Below the pieces are notes generated by a model. The model was not told the DNA's origin, ran no database searches, and was given only the letters and a program-made list of their open reading frames with translations. Below are positions 49,585 to 62,623 of a stretch of DNA of 64,000 nt, piece by piece. How positions within the stretch are numbered: the first letter of the stretch is position 1; every line of letters begins with the position of its first letter. Origin of the DNA: Baylisascaris procyonis. Its lineage: Eukaryota > Nematoda > Chromadorea > Rhabditida > Ascarididae. Where the stretch lies: contig JAZARR010000171.1 of assembly GCA_037389465.1 (NCBI GenBank), positions 372,001 to 436,000 of the forward strand. The letters run 5' to 3'. The position numbers and the translations under genes are program-made.

Positions 49585-52146
49585 AACTGTCAGCCTAAAT
49601 TTGAAACCTCCGATTTTCCACGAAATTTTTGCAAAACGCAATCATATTACCTGGGTGTACAGCATGAATCTTTGAAACGTGATGGCAACACAATAGCGAT
49701 GAAGCAATCGGCTGCCGCAGCCACACAGAAATAGACTGAGGTCGTTTGAAAAACCGTACTGACTGGAAAAACGTAGGGCGCACTTCGACCGTATATAGCA
49801 GCAACAACTGAAATTTGCTCTCGTTACAATATATCAACTAAGGTGTGTTTTTTAATGGAGAGAATCATCTAGACTATTGTCGAATATTCCAACCTTGTAT
49901 TAAAATCTTGCAATTTCAGCACTCTGCATCTAAATCGATTATTGTCAACTGAAATATCTCAGTCACAAAAATGGTGTGAGCGTTTGAAAGTGAATACCAG
50001 CAGCTATCCGTTTCGAAACTAAAAAACTGCGAAAAGGATAAGGCTATATTCAGGATGAAACATTAACAGTGCAATGCTGCGAAATAGATAACTTCGAAGA
50101 TAGGGACAAAATAATGCTTTTTTTGAATAGAATGAGCTGCGTGACTCATAAACTGCACTTGGCATTGTCATCCTTACAAGGCGAGGAGCATGCGGAAGTT
50201 CACGAAAATGCAGGCAGCCATAGGATGTCTTTATGCAAAGCCTGGCGTGAATTTATTATTATCCGCAGTACTCGTGGGAAATTCCTCTTCTAAGCCACAA
50301 GACGGTAGCTTTCCATTGAGGATTACATTGCTGAGGCGATTTTTTCGATCGCTTGGAACTAAAAGAAACGTTAAGAGTTGCTCCGTGGAAGACGCTTATC
50401 TTAGCACTTCTTCGACTTGTGATCAGTGAAGCTGGTTTTCACTTGTAATGCTACGTCAACGAAATTTGGCAAACACCAAGAGAATTGGCAGCCAATGAAA
50501 AGAATTTTTACCGATTTCCTTCCTCCAACGAAAGAAGCAATAAGTGTTGTGAATCTATCTGTTTACATTTCACATAGAGACAACAGCAATCGTTCCAATA
50601 CTATGTGGGATTGTGCATATTGCAATAAAACTGAGAGTACGTTAGTGATTCTAACTGCTACGTAACTGCTAAAGTATTCAAACATTAATGAAGATCTGAA
50701 AAAGGTTTGTCCCAGTTATTTTATCAGTTTTATGACGTTAAAGATGTGGGAGCATTTAAAGTATCTGCGGTTGTGTATCATAGGATCCTGAACGTTTCAA
50801 CTAATTATGTCATGATGCTCTCGGATTCCGCACTTTCGAACCTATTACTGCAAACGCCCTTTGAAGAAAAGTCGCGTGCTGACACATCTACTTATCTACT
50901 TCGATTGCATTGATAAAAGGAAAGAAGTGTACATAAGATTTAAGAGGCTTTAAATCATCTAGTCATAATTAATTAAAGCAGGGATTAAAATTATTTAATC
51001 TGGAAAAAGGTCTGCCGCAAACATCATTGCATCTGATAGAATAATTGTGTGGGGAACGGTATGAAATACCTTCTGCAAAGGTAAACATGAAACTTCAATC
51101 ACGAGCACTCTGTCAACGAGATTAGTCAAAAAAATCAAATATCACACAAAATTGCTTGCTCTCTTCCTTGAAAAGCCGACCTCCTTACTATTGTTACTTT
51201 ACAACATTTTTAATGAAACATAAAATAACAAAATATATGAACTGGGCGCTCTACTTTTCCTTTAAAAAAAACCTTAGCGCTTGCGCATCTCAGATGATCA
51301 CCTTGCCATAAGCCATTCTGCATAATTCACACACTCCGCTCTGTACAACTGCGAATATAAAATCTCGCGACCTTTCATCTGGTTCCCTTTAGGGTATCCC
51401 TGGAAATCTCGTCATCCCACAGCGACGATATGCTGCACATATGTTTCGTCATAAACTAAATAGAAAATCAAATTTTCAGCTTTCGAGATTAAAGAAATAG
51501 TGTGGAGGCGATTCCTTTGATATGGAAGGTTCATTAAACGAAGTAAATTCTAAAAAATGGAATAATTTATGCATGTAATAGTTCCGAAGACACGAAAGCT
51601 TTCAATCACGGCAAGGCGATAGGAAGAAACTATTCATTCGAATATACGGCGGCTTCAATTTACGGAATAAATTAAATCAAATGCAACTTGTTAGAAGCGA
51701 CTAGTTCCCTCTTCTCTTTTGTTTTTTTTTCCGACTCCCAACCGCTATTTTCTCTATAAGCTCCATCTTCTCAACCGTTTTAATTTTGTCTAGTTTATAT
51801 CAATGTATTTTCTGGGGCATCAGAGAATCGAAAATCCCAAAAACCTTAGCCCATCATATTGCGTATTAACGAATCGTCTAATCGTCGTCCCATTTGTTCA
51901 GCATTATCCCAGCTGCTCTTCATTAAGCTTTATGTAGTTCTTAGTCGCCATTTGTGTTTATAAGAACTTTGTGGACGAAATTTGAACATTAATCTCGAGT
52001 CTTATTTTGTCTGCGGAGTACATTCTCTGAAATACGTAAATACGTACTGCAACGCAAAAAAATGTGATTTTCTTTTCCCATTATTCGAGACCTAAATGAT
52101 GAAAACTGCAGTGTGATGCTGTAACATTTGACTTGGATGATCTTTC

Positions 52147-52217
<71 letters not shown>

Positions 52218-53469
52218 GTTGCAAGGAGGCTGAGCGAAGAAGGAGCCAAAAAAGGGAAAATTATGGTGTTAGGAACACGTACAAAGACATCTAGAAAAGC
52301 GCATTCGCGAGTTTTCATTTATATGCACATTTTTATATGAATTTGCAAGTTTTTTCTGCACAAAATTTATTGTAATAATACCGCATCTGCGCGTTTATAT
52401 GTTCATGTATGTGTCTCTCTGTTCATTCAGAAAAATGTCTGTTTATCACCCAGAAAAAGTTCACTCAAATATTACTCCAAAAACAGAAATTGAATTCGCC
52501 AACCGGGAAACTGCAATGATGTATTTATATGCACGCATATCGCAATGAGTCACTATAGAGTGCTCCTAAAAACCTTACAGAAGTATATAATGAAGAAGTT
52601 TCTCGTTATGTTTAGGGTTCAATGAGGACATACTGATATGAGGTGACTGCGTCAATGATAATGCAGAATGTATTGAGGTGAGGTGAGTGTGTCACTGTGG
52701 TCATTGCAACCTCTAACTAGAATACTGATTACTCTACAGCGCGGCTGAAACGTTGCATTTATTTATGAACAAATGGTCACTCGTCCGCCGAATGACCACG
52801 ATTGTGACCTCGCTTACTCATCTAATCATCTCATCGAGATTTATAGACTTCAGCGAAAATGTAAGTCAACTCACGTGAGAATCCTTGATGTCGCCAAGCC
52901 TCGAGAACGTACAATACGAGTGCAGTACAAATCATTGAAAAATCCGAAACGGCTAATGCTGCCAAGTATATACTCGTTGAATTGACACGTTGTTCGGCAC
53001 TTCCATAAACGATGATTACGAGGAAATTCCCACAGAGTCCAATCAAACCAACAATAGGTAAAATGACGCCAGATACGGCCATATTATAACGCTGGAAAAC
53101 GCAGCATTTCGCTGACTTGATTCAACAATGAATATCGAATTATTAGGCTTTGCGTTTGTGCGACATTTGATGCATTTATTTGCTTCGACCTGGATTTCCA
53201 ATTCCGGAACATCCCTATCGTTATATTGACGTTTACTGAGCACCTCATGGACATTGACTATATTTGCCCTGAACTAACAAAATGCACTGGTCATTTAGCA
53301 ATTTTTTATCGATGTCATTCATGCACAAGAGTTCAAAACTCTAAGCGATGGCTAATTCAGTTATCCTGTTAATTCCTTTGAGGCTTGGCAAATCGCTAAC
53401 CATATACTCAGCATCGGATGATCCCAAACACATACTGCATGAGGGCAGTTCATCATCGTGCACATCCAT
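46782..53469 (-). CDS. FMRFamide-type neuropeptide receptor (rhodopsin-family GPCR), complete
   Basis: Seven-transmembrane receptor of the FMRFamide-receptor-like group, acting at the plasma membrane through G proteins. Exons (minus): 53469-53401, 53091-52875, 49807-49651, 48941-48805, 48399-48262, 47675-47572, 46976-46782. Every junction has GT/AG and matching phase, giving 338 residues. The ATG has an in-frame TAA two codons upstream. Helix 1 carries GLIGLCGN (N45) and helix 2 LAALAVSD (D73). Helix 3 has PYVFPVSTVFQT and ends AAADCF (D129), where most class A receptors have DRY. CCTPR begins loop 2, helix 4 ends YNIPHLFE, and C177 and C191 lie in the following loop. Helix 5 has P218. Helix 6 reads FIFCNATALLVN and lacks the usual proline. 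Helix 7 ends NCTGNFFCY in place of NPxxY and is followed by FFGNSFRRTLRQILFG, a typical helix 8. The ligand is likely an RFamide-like peptide, but this is inference and the exact subfamily (frpr, dmsr or egl-6 type) is not resolved. Confidence 0.93.
49533..49582. repeat. (TA)n microsatellite, 50 bp
   Basis: An uninterrupted TA tract in the intron between exons 3 and 4 of the receptor gene, about 70 bp below the exon-3 donor. Confidence 0.97.
50069..50913 (+). pseudogene. Decayed coding-like stretch inside receptor intron 2
   Basis: Four successive open pieces on plus, in changing frames (50069-50293, 50190-50429, 50426-50665, 50707-50913), occupy a less AT-rich part of the receptor intron. 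Two pieces faintly recall hAT transposases: MSCVTHKLHLALSSL, like the conserved C..H.L.L segment, and a later W..MKRIFTDFLPPTKEA segment. The TRWNS and C-terminal dimerisation motifs are not seen. I infer a possible frameshifted transposase relic, but the match is weak and a chance origin is possible. Confidence 0.2.
52149..52214. repeat. (TA)n microsatellite, 66 bp
   Basis: An uninterrupted TA tract of about 33 units in intron 2 of the receptor gene. Confidence 0.97.
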
Positions 53470-53547
53470 TTTCGTTTAGATTCCCTGCAATAACATAAAG
53501 GTTATGAGAAATGAGTGGATTACATACAATGGCTTTAAAATTTCGTA

Positions 53548-53548
<1 letters not shown>

Positions 53549-53612
<64 letters not shown>
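53549..53612. repeat. Interrupted (TA)n tract
   Basis: A TA tract broken twice by CA steps (TACATA), about 80 bp upstream of the receptor start codon. If the mapped ATG is correct, it sits in the promoter or 5' untranslated region. Confidence 0.95.
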
Positions 53613-56600
53613 CTAACTTCCTAAGCAGATATTAAAAAATTCCACTCAGAAAAGTGATAGCACACATGAATTATCGAAAGGAGTTATATGCAACGTTGAA
53701 AGATTTATATCCAATATTGGAAGGAGAAAAATTTGTAGAGAATTCACTATTGAAAATATTGAAATAAAATTTTTTTCGTAAAATGGGAAATCAGAGTGGG
53801 AAATTTCGTAGAAAAAAACACATTGATGGACTGTAAAATTGCAATCAAATTCGACCCATGTGACCAGAAATTGCAAGCAAAATGAGACTTGCTGACATAG
53901 TTTTAATAGTAAATTAGTATGGAAGAGATGCACAGCAACTTAGTTAACATCTGGTGGAATTCAAATGGCATCGCTTCATGCACCCGAAATTTATACTGCG
54001 AAGGAGTTGAACCAAATGATCTTTTTAAAGATGTTCGAAAACTTTTAGTAGAATTAGCACCTGATCTATATTCAAGGAGTACATTCTCAGAAGTTTAGAA
54101 GATGGTAGATATTCCATTATATCACAAAGATTCAAGAGGGCGATCCAACAAATTACATCCCACTTAGTTCTTCTATGTGCTATTTCAAATTTTCCTAAAA
54201 AAAAACTAATATATAACTGAATTTAGACAGTTAAGCCAACTTTGATGTATATATACCACAGATTAGGAAGTGCTCTATAAGCACATTCAAAACAGTCAGT
54301 TTGAGTTTTTGCATGAAAATATTGACAGGCGTATACTGGTTTGTGTCCTCTAATCGATGTTCAAATATCATATGAGATTCTAAATAATTGGCGTCTGATG
54401 GACAAGTCTGTCATGGATTTCAAATTTAGTAAAAAGAAAGAACTTCTCTAAAGCAACAAGCCTAATAAATGAATTGGGAAAACATCTTTCGTTTGAACTT
54501 GCTACAAAATTTCAAATGAAAGCACTACCCCAAGATATAATAGTCTTCTCGATATACACCTTTTCTAGTTTGGCCAATATAGCACAATATGGTCGTATTT
54601 TTCGCTGATGAAATTCAACTACTAAAAATGACCATTAACGACTACGAAGGAGGAATTTCACTAAGCAATGAAAGACACATGTGCCAGAGCGATAGCTACA
54701 ACGCTAAGGAGGATAAAACACGTGGGAAACTAATATAAGCAGATAGGGATTTGTCGGAACATTGGAAAGAGTTGACTTAGAAGAAAAAAATTTTATTGTA
54801 TTATGTAGCAATATCGATCAATGTGAAACACATCGCGCAAGATAGAGGATTGATTTTTATGAAGAGATGTCATTTTAGAAGCGTTCCTTAATCATTTCTT
54901 GACATTACTTCCTACATTTTATATAACTTGGAATATTTATGCATTTTGCTGCGTGAAAGTCGCATTTAGCTTCTAATTGTGCAGTAAATGTAGTATGAAA
55001 TTATGCAGTTATGTAAGGATTCTGCAGTTTTTATAACTGACCGCTTCACAAAAAAAAACGCAATGATTGACCACTCCCAATATTACTTAATACGTGAAGA
55101 AGAGATGAGTAAAACAAAAGTACTAAGAGCAATTTCAAGAAACAAGCCGAAAAACGAGTTGTTCATCAAATAGCAGAACTGATTATCAACCAATACCCGA
55201 ACGACGGATCTTCCGTTTCTGTTTAATTATATTTGCATCACAAATCATTTGCACACACGTCCAATGTGAAGAAGTGAGTGAAGCCTTATAAAGAACGATT
55301 ATAAAAGTTTTCGCATGTTCGCTTAATTAAAATCCCATACTTTAGAGGTGAAATTTATTTTCTTTATAGCTGAAAAGTAATGAAGATCTATGGTTTTACT
55401 AGGAAAATAAAGGATTATTAGAGATAAATCTGCATCGGTTTAAAGCCTCAAATGCCTCAAATAAGTTTTTTATGTGAAAATGTCCATGTATGCCGTTATT
55501 CAGTCGTTTAGTTAATTCCAATGAAGATGTTTATTCCAATATTTGCTTTGTTCCAACATTTCTTTTTCGCTTCAATATTCCCTCCAACATTGCTAATAGC
55601 TAGGTGGTTGTAATTATATTCTTTCACACCACCGATGTGATATATTCAAACTCATAGAGAGAATATAACGACGAACCTTCGTTTGTTTCATTGATTTGTC
55701 ACATTTATTTTAGTGATTGCGAACGTTCGATGCAAATGCTGATGCATTAGAGAATTTCCTCATCATAGAGCACGTCACCTGCAAAAAAGAAATGATTGAA
55801 TGTCTGCAATATCAAAGCAATGCTTCAACTAGTCGGTTGAAAGTGAATGACGTCGACGGCTAAGGCAATCGTGATAAACTGTGAAATTGCTCGCAATCAA
55901 TTCAATCAACGAATTTCCAAAATCCCACACACTGAGAGTTGGTTGGATGAATTTTGTGTATCTAAGATGAATAACGTCTTATTCGGCTTACATTCTTATA
56001 AGTTTGCGTAGCACTTAGTGTCAGCTGTCACTAAAATATCAGCTGTCTCTAAGCTAATCTATTGCGTCGATCCGATATGACAGTTTTGAAATTAATTTGC
56101 TCAATCACATCAAATTTCAACAATTGCCGATAAACGTAGCGATGAAATAAGCATATCGTTAGCTAGGCATAATTATTAAACATGCGAAGCTGAAAATTCA
56201 TCGATGAACATAATAGACCGATCGGTCAGTAATGATGATATCCTGTTATGATACAAAAGGTGCGCAGAACACTTTGCAAGAAGAAGCAAATACAACAAGC
56301 TTTCGATTTAATGACTTGATCGCAGTACTCTTGCTAAAACAATATGACGTTATTAAGCAATTCTGCACTTAAATTTTAGGAGATATATTTGTCTTCTGTT
56401 CTTCAAATATCCGATATCTTGAGTTGGCGATTCAAACAAACTAAAGATTCGAAACTTGGCAACTATATTAGACCACCTTTTATGGCATCTTTGGCGATAA
56501 TTCATGAGATTCGTATTCGTCTATGAGTACGTAAAGTTGAAGAATGTTTGCGCGTATCCGGATATGGCAGGCTCTTCATCTTGCACGGATCATATCGGAG

Positions 56601-56954
56601 AATGGGTAGAATAAGGTGCCAAGCTGGATGCTACAATAACCGCTACGACGATAGAATCTGGCATTTTTAATTGCCCATCTAATGCTCTCATACAAACATT
56701 TCCCATCATTGCGAAATAAGTTCATAGATTACTATGAATGATGGCATAGAAAGTTATCTGATGATTTAAATGTTGCCTGAGATTTTATAGGTTTAGCTTC
56801 AGTATTTTCAGAATTGAATTCCGGTGAGAAACATATACATAGAGACACGACGTTACTCTAACGCACGCTTGCAAAGGAATTTTAAACGATAATATGAAAG
56901 ATTTTTCTTTTTGCACGAGTTTTGCAAAAAAAAAATGGTCGGATTGAGTGAAAC
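53613..56954. other. No supportable gene; receptor 5' flank
   Basis: AT-rich and poor in open frames. The one long minus frame (53646-53933) starts at GTG, is T-rich and Phe-rich, and has no splice or start support. No promoter element was recognised. Confidence 0.45.
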
Positions 56955-57023
56955 ATGAAGAAATTATTCGGCATATTTCTCCTTGTTTTGATGTTTTTTG
57001 GAATAGGTCGATCAGATGGCTCG
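56955..57023 (+). CDS. First exon of a candidate secreted protein (signal peptide)
   Basis: The ATG at 56955 opens a classic signal peptide: MKK, a hydrophobic core (LFGIFLLVLMFFGIG), then RSDGS, where cleavage near Gly-Arg-Ser would be plausible. It ends exactly at a consensus GTACGT donor (57024) in phase 0. The downstream exon is not settled. An AG at 57203 followed by about 10 in-frame codons to a TGA (57204-57236) would give a tiny secreted peptide ending ERMCA, but that acceptor lacks a T-rich tract. It is the only plus-strand gene start in the window that I find attractive. The family is unknown. Confidence 0.4.
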
Positions 57024-60000
57024 GTACGTATAGCTCATATCACTTATGTTTATCCTGATGCACTTCTGCATTTATTAAATTTCCTAGTCAAGTAGTTATT
57101 TTCTTCTCAACACCCGCTCATCATAATCAATGAGACTACTATTTCAAAGAAACTAGAATAAAAAGCACACTGACTTAACGAAATGTGGATAATGCTACTA
57201 TAGATATGGATTTTCGGAGAGAGGATGTGTGCTTGAATGAGAAGATATTCGCTTTCATTTGACCGATTTCATTGAAAGCATTTTCGCAATACCCACTTCC
57301 CAAAAGTGAGTTTGTTTTATCTCAAAAGAAGCAGCAAATGCCTTTTCGAAACAATGTTTAGATAAAGAATAGTTATTCGAACAAACGAAACTTAAGCTTT
57401 AGGATTTATTGTTGATCTCTTAAAAAATTCACGATTTATACTATGGAATTTTTTTTTCAAGAAATTATAAGAACCTATCGGTTTACTCTAATATCCTTTC
57501 AATAACCACTTATCTAACGAATAATTCTAGCTGAATAAAATGGCATTTCATTCGTCAACATCTTCCAATATTGCAATTACAACATCATGCTGAAATCTAC
57601 TTTTTTTTTCACCGCATGTTAAATATCGTTGCGTGAATTTACACTACTATTTCAAAACGTCGCATTTTATTCCACTAAAGTTGCATCTTTTTATGACGTC
57701 ATTTTAAAAAGCAGCAAATACTATTATATCTAAAATAAATGTCACTGTTTTGAAACACTATAAGTTGGATTTTAAAATTATTCCATTACTGCAAACAATA
57801 CGTACATGCATAATATTTCTGATTTTTTTTCTCAACTGAAAGAAGCTAGCCTTTTCATTGTCACTATGCTGGCAATTAGCAATTTTACAATCAGATTGCT
57901 GCTCTATACAAAACGCTCTTGGATTAGGCAAAAAATTATCGCTTAGTAAGGCAGAAAATCCAAGAGCTATTCGAACTTAAATCTAAAAGATCTGATTTAA
58001 AAAAAAAAAGATTTATGCACTAAACCTCACAACTCAATTACTAATAGTTTAGGAGTTGAAATAGTAGAACATATAGGCAGACGACTGTCACACACATATG
58101 TCTAACGCAATGATATAACGTCTTCATATTTGTCAAATCTCATAAAACATTGCGATAACGCATAAATAAAAGCAAAAGCAATTCATTACATAGTTTGTAG
58201 ATAATGGCTAAAGAAGTGAAATTTTTCAATTAAAAAATTCTATGAAGGGTTATCTATATCTTCCAACATCTAACCAATAGTTGAATTTGAATTTCCAAAC
58301 TTCTTTCAAGTTATGTCTTCTTTTTCTACATACAAACGTAACAAATAATGATTGCACATGAGAGTCAGACCTAATTTTTGAAGCGGCGATTTGCTGCCAT
58401 TTTTTTGGAGAGAATTTAGGCGAAGTTTTAAATGATCGGAAATTCAACTTGCATATATTACGCCTAGAAATCAGAACATCCACTTTTGTACTTAGAGATG
58501 TTCCCATAAGTGCTTAGCTTGCTTCGGCTATACAATGGTCAGCGGCATTTACCAGCTAATGCAACGCATCAACTAACCTATAAGAAACGAGAGTTTACCT
58601 TTATTCTTTTATCTAGATTACCATAATATCATGCAAAAGTATCCATCCCTTCCATCTATTTCTCAATCTGCGCAATGGATATAGCATGATCGAAGAGATA
58701 CTATACTCACCTTTCATTGCCTTCAAATTATCGGATATTTAAAAATTAAATACCTATACTTATTGCAATAGTTAGTCACAGAACAAATGGCACCTTATGA
58801 ACGCTAAGAATACCAAACTCGTAGATCCCTACGGGTAAGTTGCCGTTTTTGCATGAATCTTGCACTTTTGAACTTCGATGACTTTTTGAAGTCAACAATT
58901 TTGAAGTCACAATGCAAACAATGCGGGGGATGTTACGCTTGCACGCATATTTATTTATGTGTATATTTCTCAGAGCATGCGTCAATAATAGCTCGAACTC
59001 TGAAATCACTGATGCTATAGCAATGAAATTTGATGGCCGTCATGTATTTAAGCTAATTCAATGAAAGATATCCATCAAGTTCAAGATCAATTAAAATCAG
59101 TTAAGTGTTGATTCAAAAACTGCATGTATGTTGCAATTGCTTAAATTTCCATCAACATTGGCTGCATGCCTGAAAGATGACCTCTTTGCTAAGGATTTCT
59201 ATGAGCTATCGGTTGAATTAAAGTTTAAATGCAACATCGCGTTTATTGCATTATTTGTTGGTAGCTAATGAAACTCCTTGATCGGATATAGGAAGCTACA
59301 AATAAAGTGCTTTATTCGCGGCTCTAAAGAAAAGGTTACGAAGAAAAAATAAAAAATAAAAGAAGAGCGAAAGGCATTTTTGAATAAAACAGTTGCCGAA
59401 GTTATTTCAAAACTATTTTACTATTAACTGGCCGGAAGTCCGCATTGAAAATGCAACTAGTAATACGCCGTCTTAGTTGGTGTTCTCAAAAAGCAAAAAA
59501 GCGGAAGAAATGAAATTCGAATTGCAATGTAATGAACACCCAATCATTTAAGCTCGGAAATCCACTAATCGCTCAGCGCTGTTTAAATCAATTCTCGATG
59601 GCGAATCTCAGAAACAACACAATTCAAGACAAAAAATCATCGATGATTTAATATTGCAAGAGGCACCATTTCACAGCATTGCAATAGGAATACTGCTAAC
59701 TAAAATCTAATGCTCACCCTTACATCAAAGCTAAGTAAGTTGGAATACTTTAAAAAAAATAAGCATAACCTATCAGTTTTCTATTATTTATGCACAAAAT
59801 GTTGCAAGCAATAAATAAATACTGTCACATATATTTATACGATAAAATATTTGAATGTACATATTTTCGAAGAGGGTGAATAAGGAATGAGAGTGAAATT
59901 TTCAAAAAGATTACCGAAAGAAAATGATTGCCGCGAATCGACATTAATATTCCGTTGACGTTTTTATCCTTGCTATAAGCAAAGTGAACACCTATAAAGT

Positions 60001-62458
60001 TAGATTATTTTTGCACTTTGAAGCACCACAGCGCCACTATTTAGTAATTGAAATGTGATTTTACTTTGCTGACGTTACTTTCATGGTGGATATAAGCACA
60101 CTACTTGGATTTGGATTACTATTTGGATTACTAGAGAATATGACAATAAAAAAGAAACTCCGATTATGAAGCAATTTTTATAGTTCATAATTATTTAGAT
60201 GAAAATGAAATACAATAAAAATCTAGCAACGAATTTGAAATAGAAAGAAAATTTTTCGAGAAAGAAGCCTTGTTACCGATTGCATCGAAGACGCGTCAAT
60301 TGTACACGTGTCTCAACCACTACAGCACGAACGACTATGGCAAGTAAATGGGCCTTAAACGATGGCTGCAATATATATATGTGATCGCATCTCACACACA
60401 GTATAATACTATACATCAAAGAAATTGGTCAAAATTCACGTTCACAGAACATAACATCGACGGTTAAAGATGACGGAACAAGTGGGATATGGCAACTTAT
60501 GATCCACTTAGAAGATTGCCATTTTCTGTGTGAGATTGCAACAACCATTCGTTACTTGATTTCGCCCTCTATGCCAGTTCACGCGCTTAAGAAGAAAGGA
60601 ACATTTCATGGCAGTTTCTTCGACCATAAGTTTTTATATACTTCCATCCTAACAGATAATGGTACTCATACTTTTTGATATGCATTACCAATCCAAATTT
60701 ACTCGAACTGTAACCTTAATCCTTCTCTCGCTAAATACAATAAATCCTGAAATACGACGACCGAATATTTTCAAATTTCGTCGAGCAAAAATCATTCGGA
60801 TTTTTTTTTCTTAATCAGCGAATTTCTTCCCGACGCTAAGCGAAACGACGAGCGAAATTTTTTTTTAAATCGAAAATCGGTTAATACTCTCAAGTAATAC
60901 ATCAGTTTGCGTTGCTCACTGATAGTAAGCCATCACAATATGAGAAAGATTCCTTTCTACGCAAATCGTTGACGTCGTTCGATCGCCGACGATCGAATTA
61001 GATGTGCCTCATCCAATTTTGGTGGTCTCCGTTTGTGCCAACCAACGCAACGTAAAAAAAGGAAACCATTGCCTTAGCGTTACCAAAAGGATCACTTCAT
61101 AATGAGTTTCGGCGCTTTGAAATTTACTCAATATGCCAAATCCGTAGAATACGCTGGTTAACGAACTCTTTACTAATTATAGAATGAACAACGCTATTAC
61201 CGATTGCGCCATTAGCTAAACCATACGCAAAAGACTCAGCCTGATGGACTACTAGAAGCCTATCCACTACTCTCAGTGACATCAATAGCACCACAAATAA
61301 ACCACGAATGCAAAATTACAATCGTAACGTTGTTTCGAATAGCGTACCATCGGTAAAGTTTACATCATTTGCTGCGGCTTATGATGGAATATTCCCGAGA
61401 TGCAACAAAATGAGAGCAGTTCAAGATGGCGAAATATCGCCTCGAGCTTATTCATAACACATTTCTTTGTTAAATTTAACAACTTCTATTGGCGCTGAAT
61501 GCAAATCCCCAAACACATTATGTAATTATGTAATATTTTATTTTTCAGAGATAAGTCAAATGCTAATGGAATAAATAGTGTGCAAAATGTGGAAGCTGGT
61601 TGTAGAGAAAGAAATCTGCACTTATAGTTCTGCAAATAATTCTTTACGATGGGATGGAACTCTTCTCGTCTTGAATTATTTTTCAGCTTCTTTCTTCCGT
61701 TATATTAATTCTTCCCACTATAAATACGGCTAGTCGTCTTATATTCTCGTTGTTTTTATCAAGTATGTGAAGCAATAGAGACAAAGCAATTCGTTCGCTT
61801 GGGAAGGTTTCAGGATTCCCAAATTACAGGAACTTCATTGGCAAGGAAAAATAAGTCACTTCCTCTCAGCAGAAAAAATTTGAGGTTTCGGCCGAGCAGT
61901 CTACTACTCCACCAAGTGGTACCTCATTGTGCTCGAAAAATATCCCACAAGATAAGAGCGACTAAATTCAAGCAACGATTGCAACCTTCAGGAAATGCCC
62001 ATTCTTTTCTTCGCCTCTTTCTGAAAGGAAATTGAGCTTTGTTTTTGCAACATGTTGCATATGAAAGGATAAATTCTGTACGGAAACGGGAATCGATAAG
62101 CGCGCTTCCTTTAAAAAAAAGCCTTTTCCTTCCATATTCAAGCTTATCTGAAAACGTCACATTCATTAATCCATAAAGCCTCAATTATGAGCGGGATCTT
62201 AAATGATGCCATCAACTAATAATATATGTATTTTCTATTCCTTGATGATATAAATGCATCAATATTAACCGATCAAACAAAATCTTTCATAATAAGGATT
62301 ATTTTCGAAAATTATATCTCGTATATAAAAGAAAATTGCTTTTTCTCTCTATTCAACGGAAGTCACCTCTCAAATAAATCACGATGCGAGACTATTACAT
62401 CATATATGTTTCGTCAACGAAAGTTCTTAAAACTGAAATATGAGCTTCAAAGAGATCG
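57024..62458. other. Mostly empty AT-rich stretch
   Basis: No gene can be supported. A basic minus frame of 85 codons at 58250-58507 (ATG start, MGTSLSTKVD) and a plus/minus pair of overlapping frames at 61799-62184 are the longest, without recognised domains. A loose inverted pair (CATCTCACACACAG at about 60388 and CTGTGTGAGATTG at about 60536) brackets about 135 bp. Confidence 0.4.
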
Positions 62459-62623
62459 TCAATAACTGTGCCCAATAAGCGCAAATAAAATCCCAAAGAA
62501 ACTTAACAGTGATAATGATATGTGAACCGGATATAGACAAAATTCAAACGACGGATCATGAAGGGTTACGTAAAAAAATGCGCTGATTGAATACAACGAT
62601 TCGATAATCACAGTAATTATATG
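62459..62623 (-). CDS. Candidate exon of a membrane protein
   Basis: A consensus acceptor (CTAATTTTCAG) precedes 54 codons with two hydrophobic stretches (ITVIIESLYSISAFFY and HISLSLLSFFGILFALIG) separated by a short polar loop with one Cys, ending at TGA. This is the pattern of two membrane-spanning helices, as in nematode serpentine receptors, but no diagnostic motif is visible. Upstream exons were not found, and a donor inside the frame (GTTTCT or GTTATT) could shorten it. Confidence 0.25.
   Translation of the reverse strand, partial: HIITVIIESLYSISAFFYVTLHDPSFEFCLYPVHISLSLLSFFGILFALIGHSY

Noticed and set aside
53646..53933. 95-codon minus frame upstream of the receptor
   Set aside because: It begins at GTG and is T-rich and Phe-rich without splice partners. 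The receptor start at 53469 has its own upstream stop.
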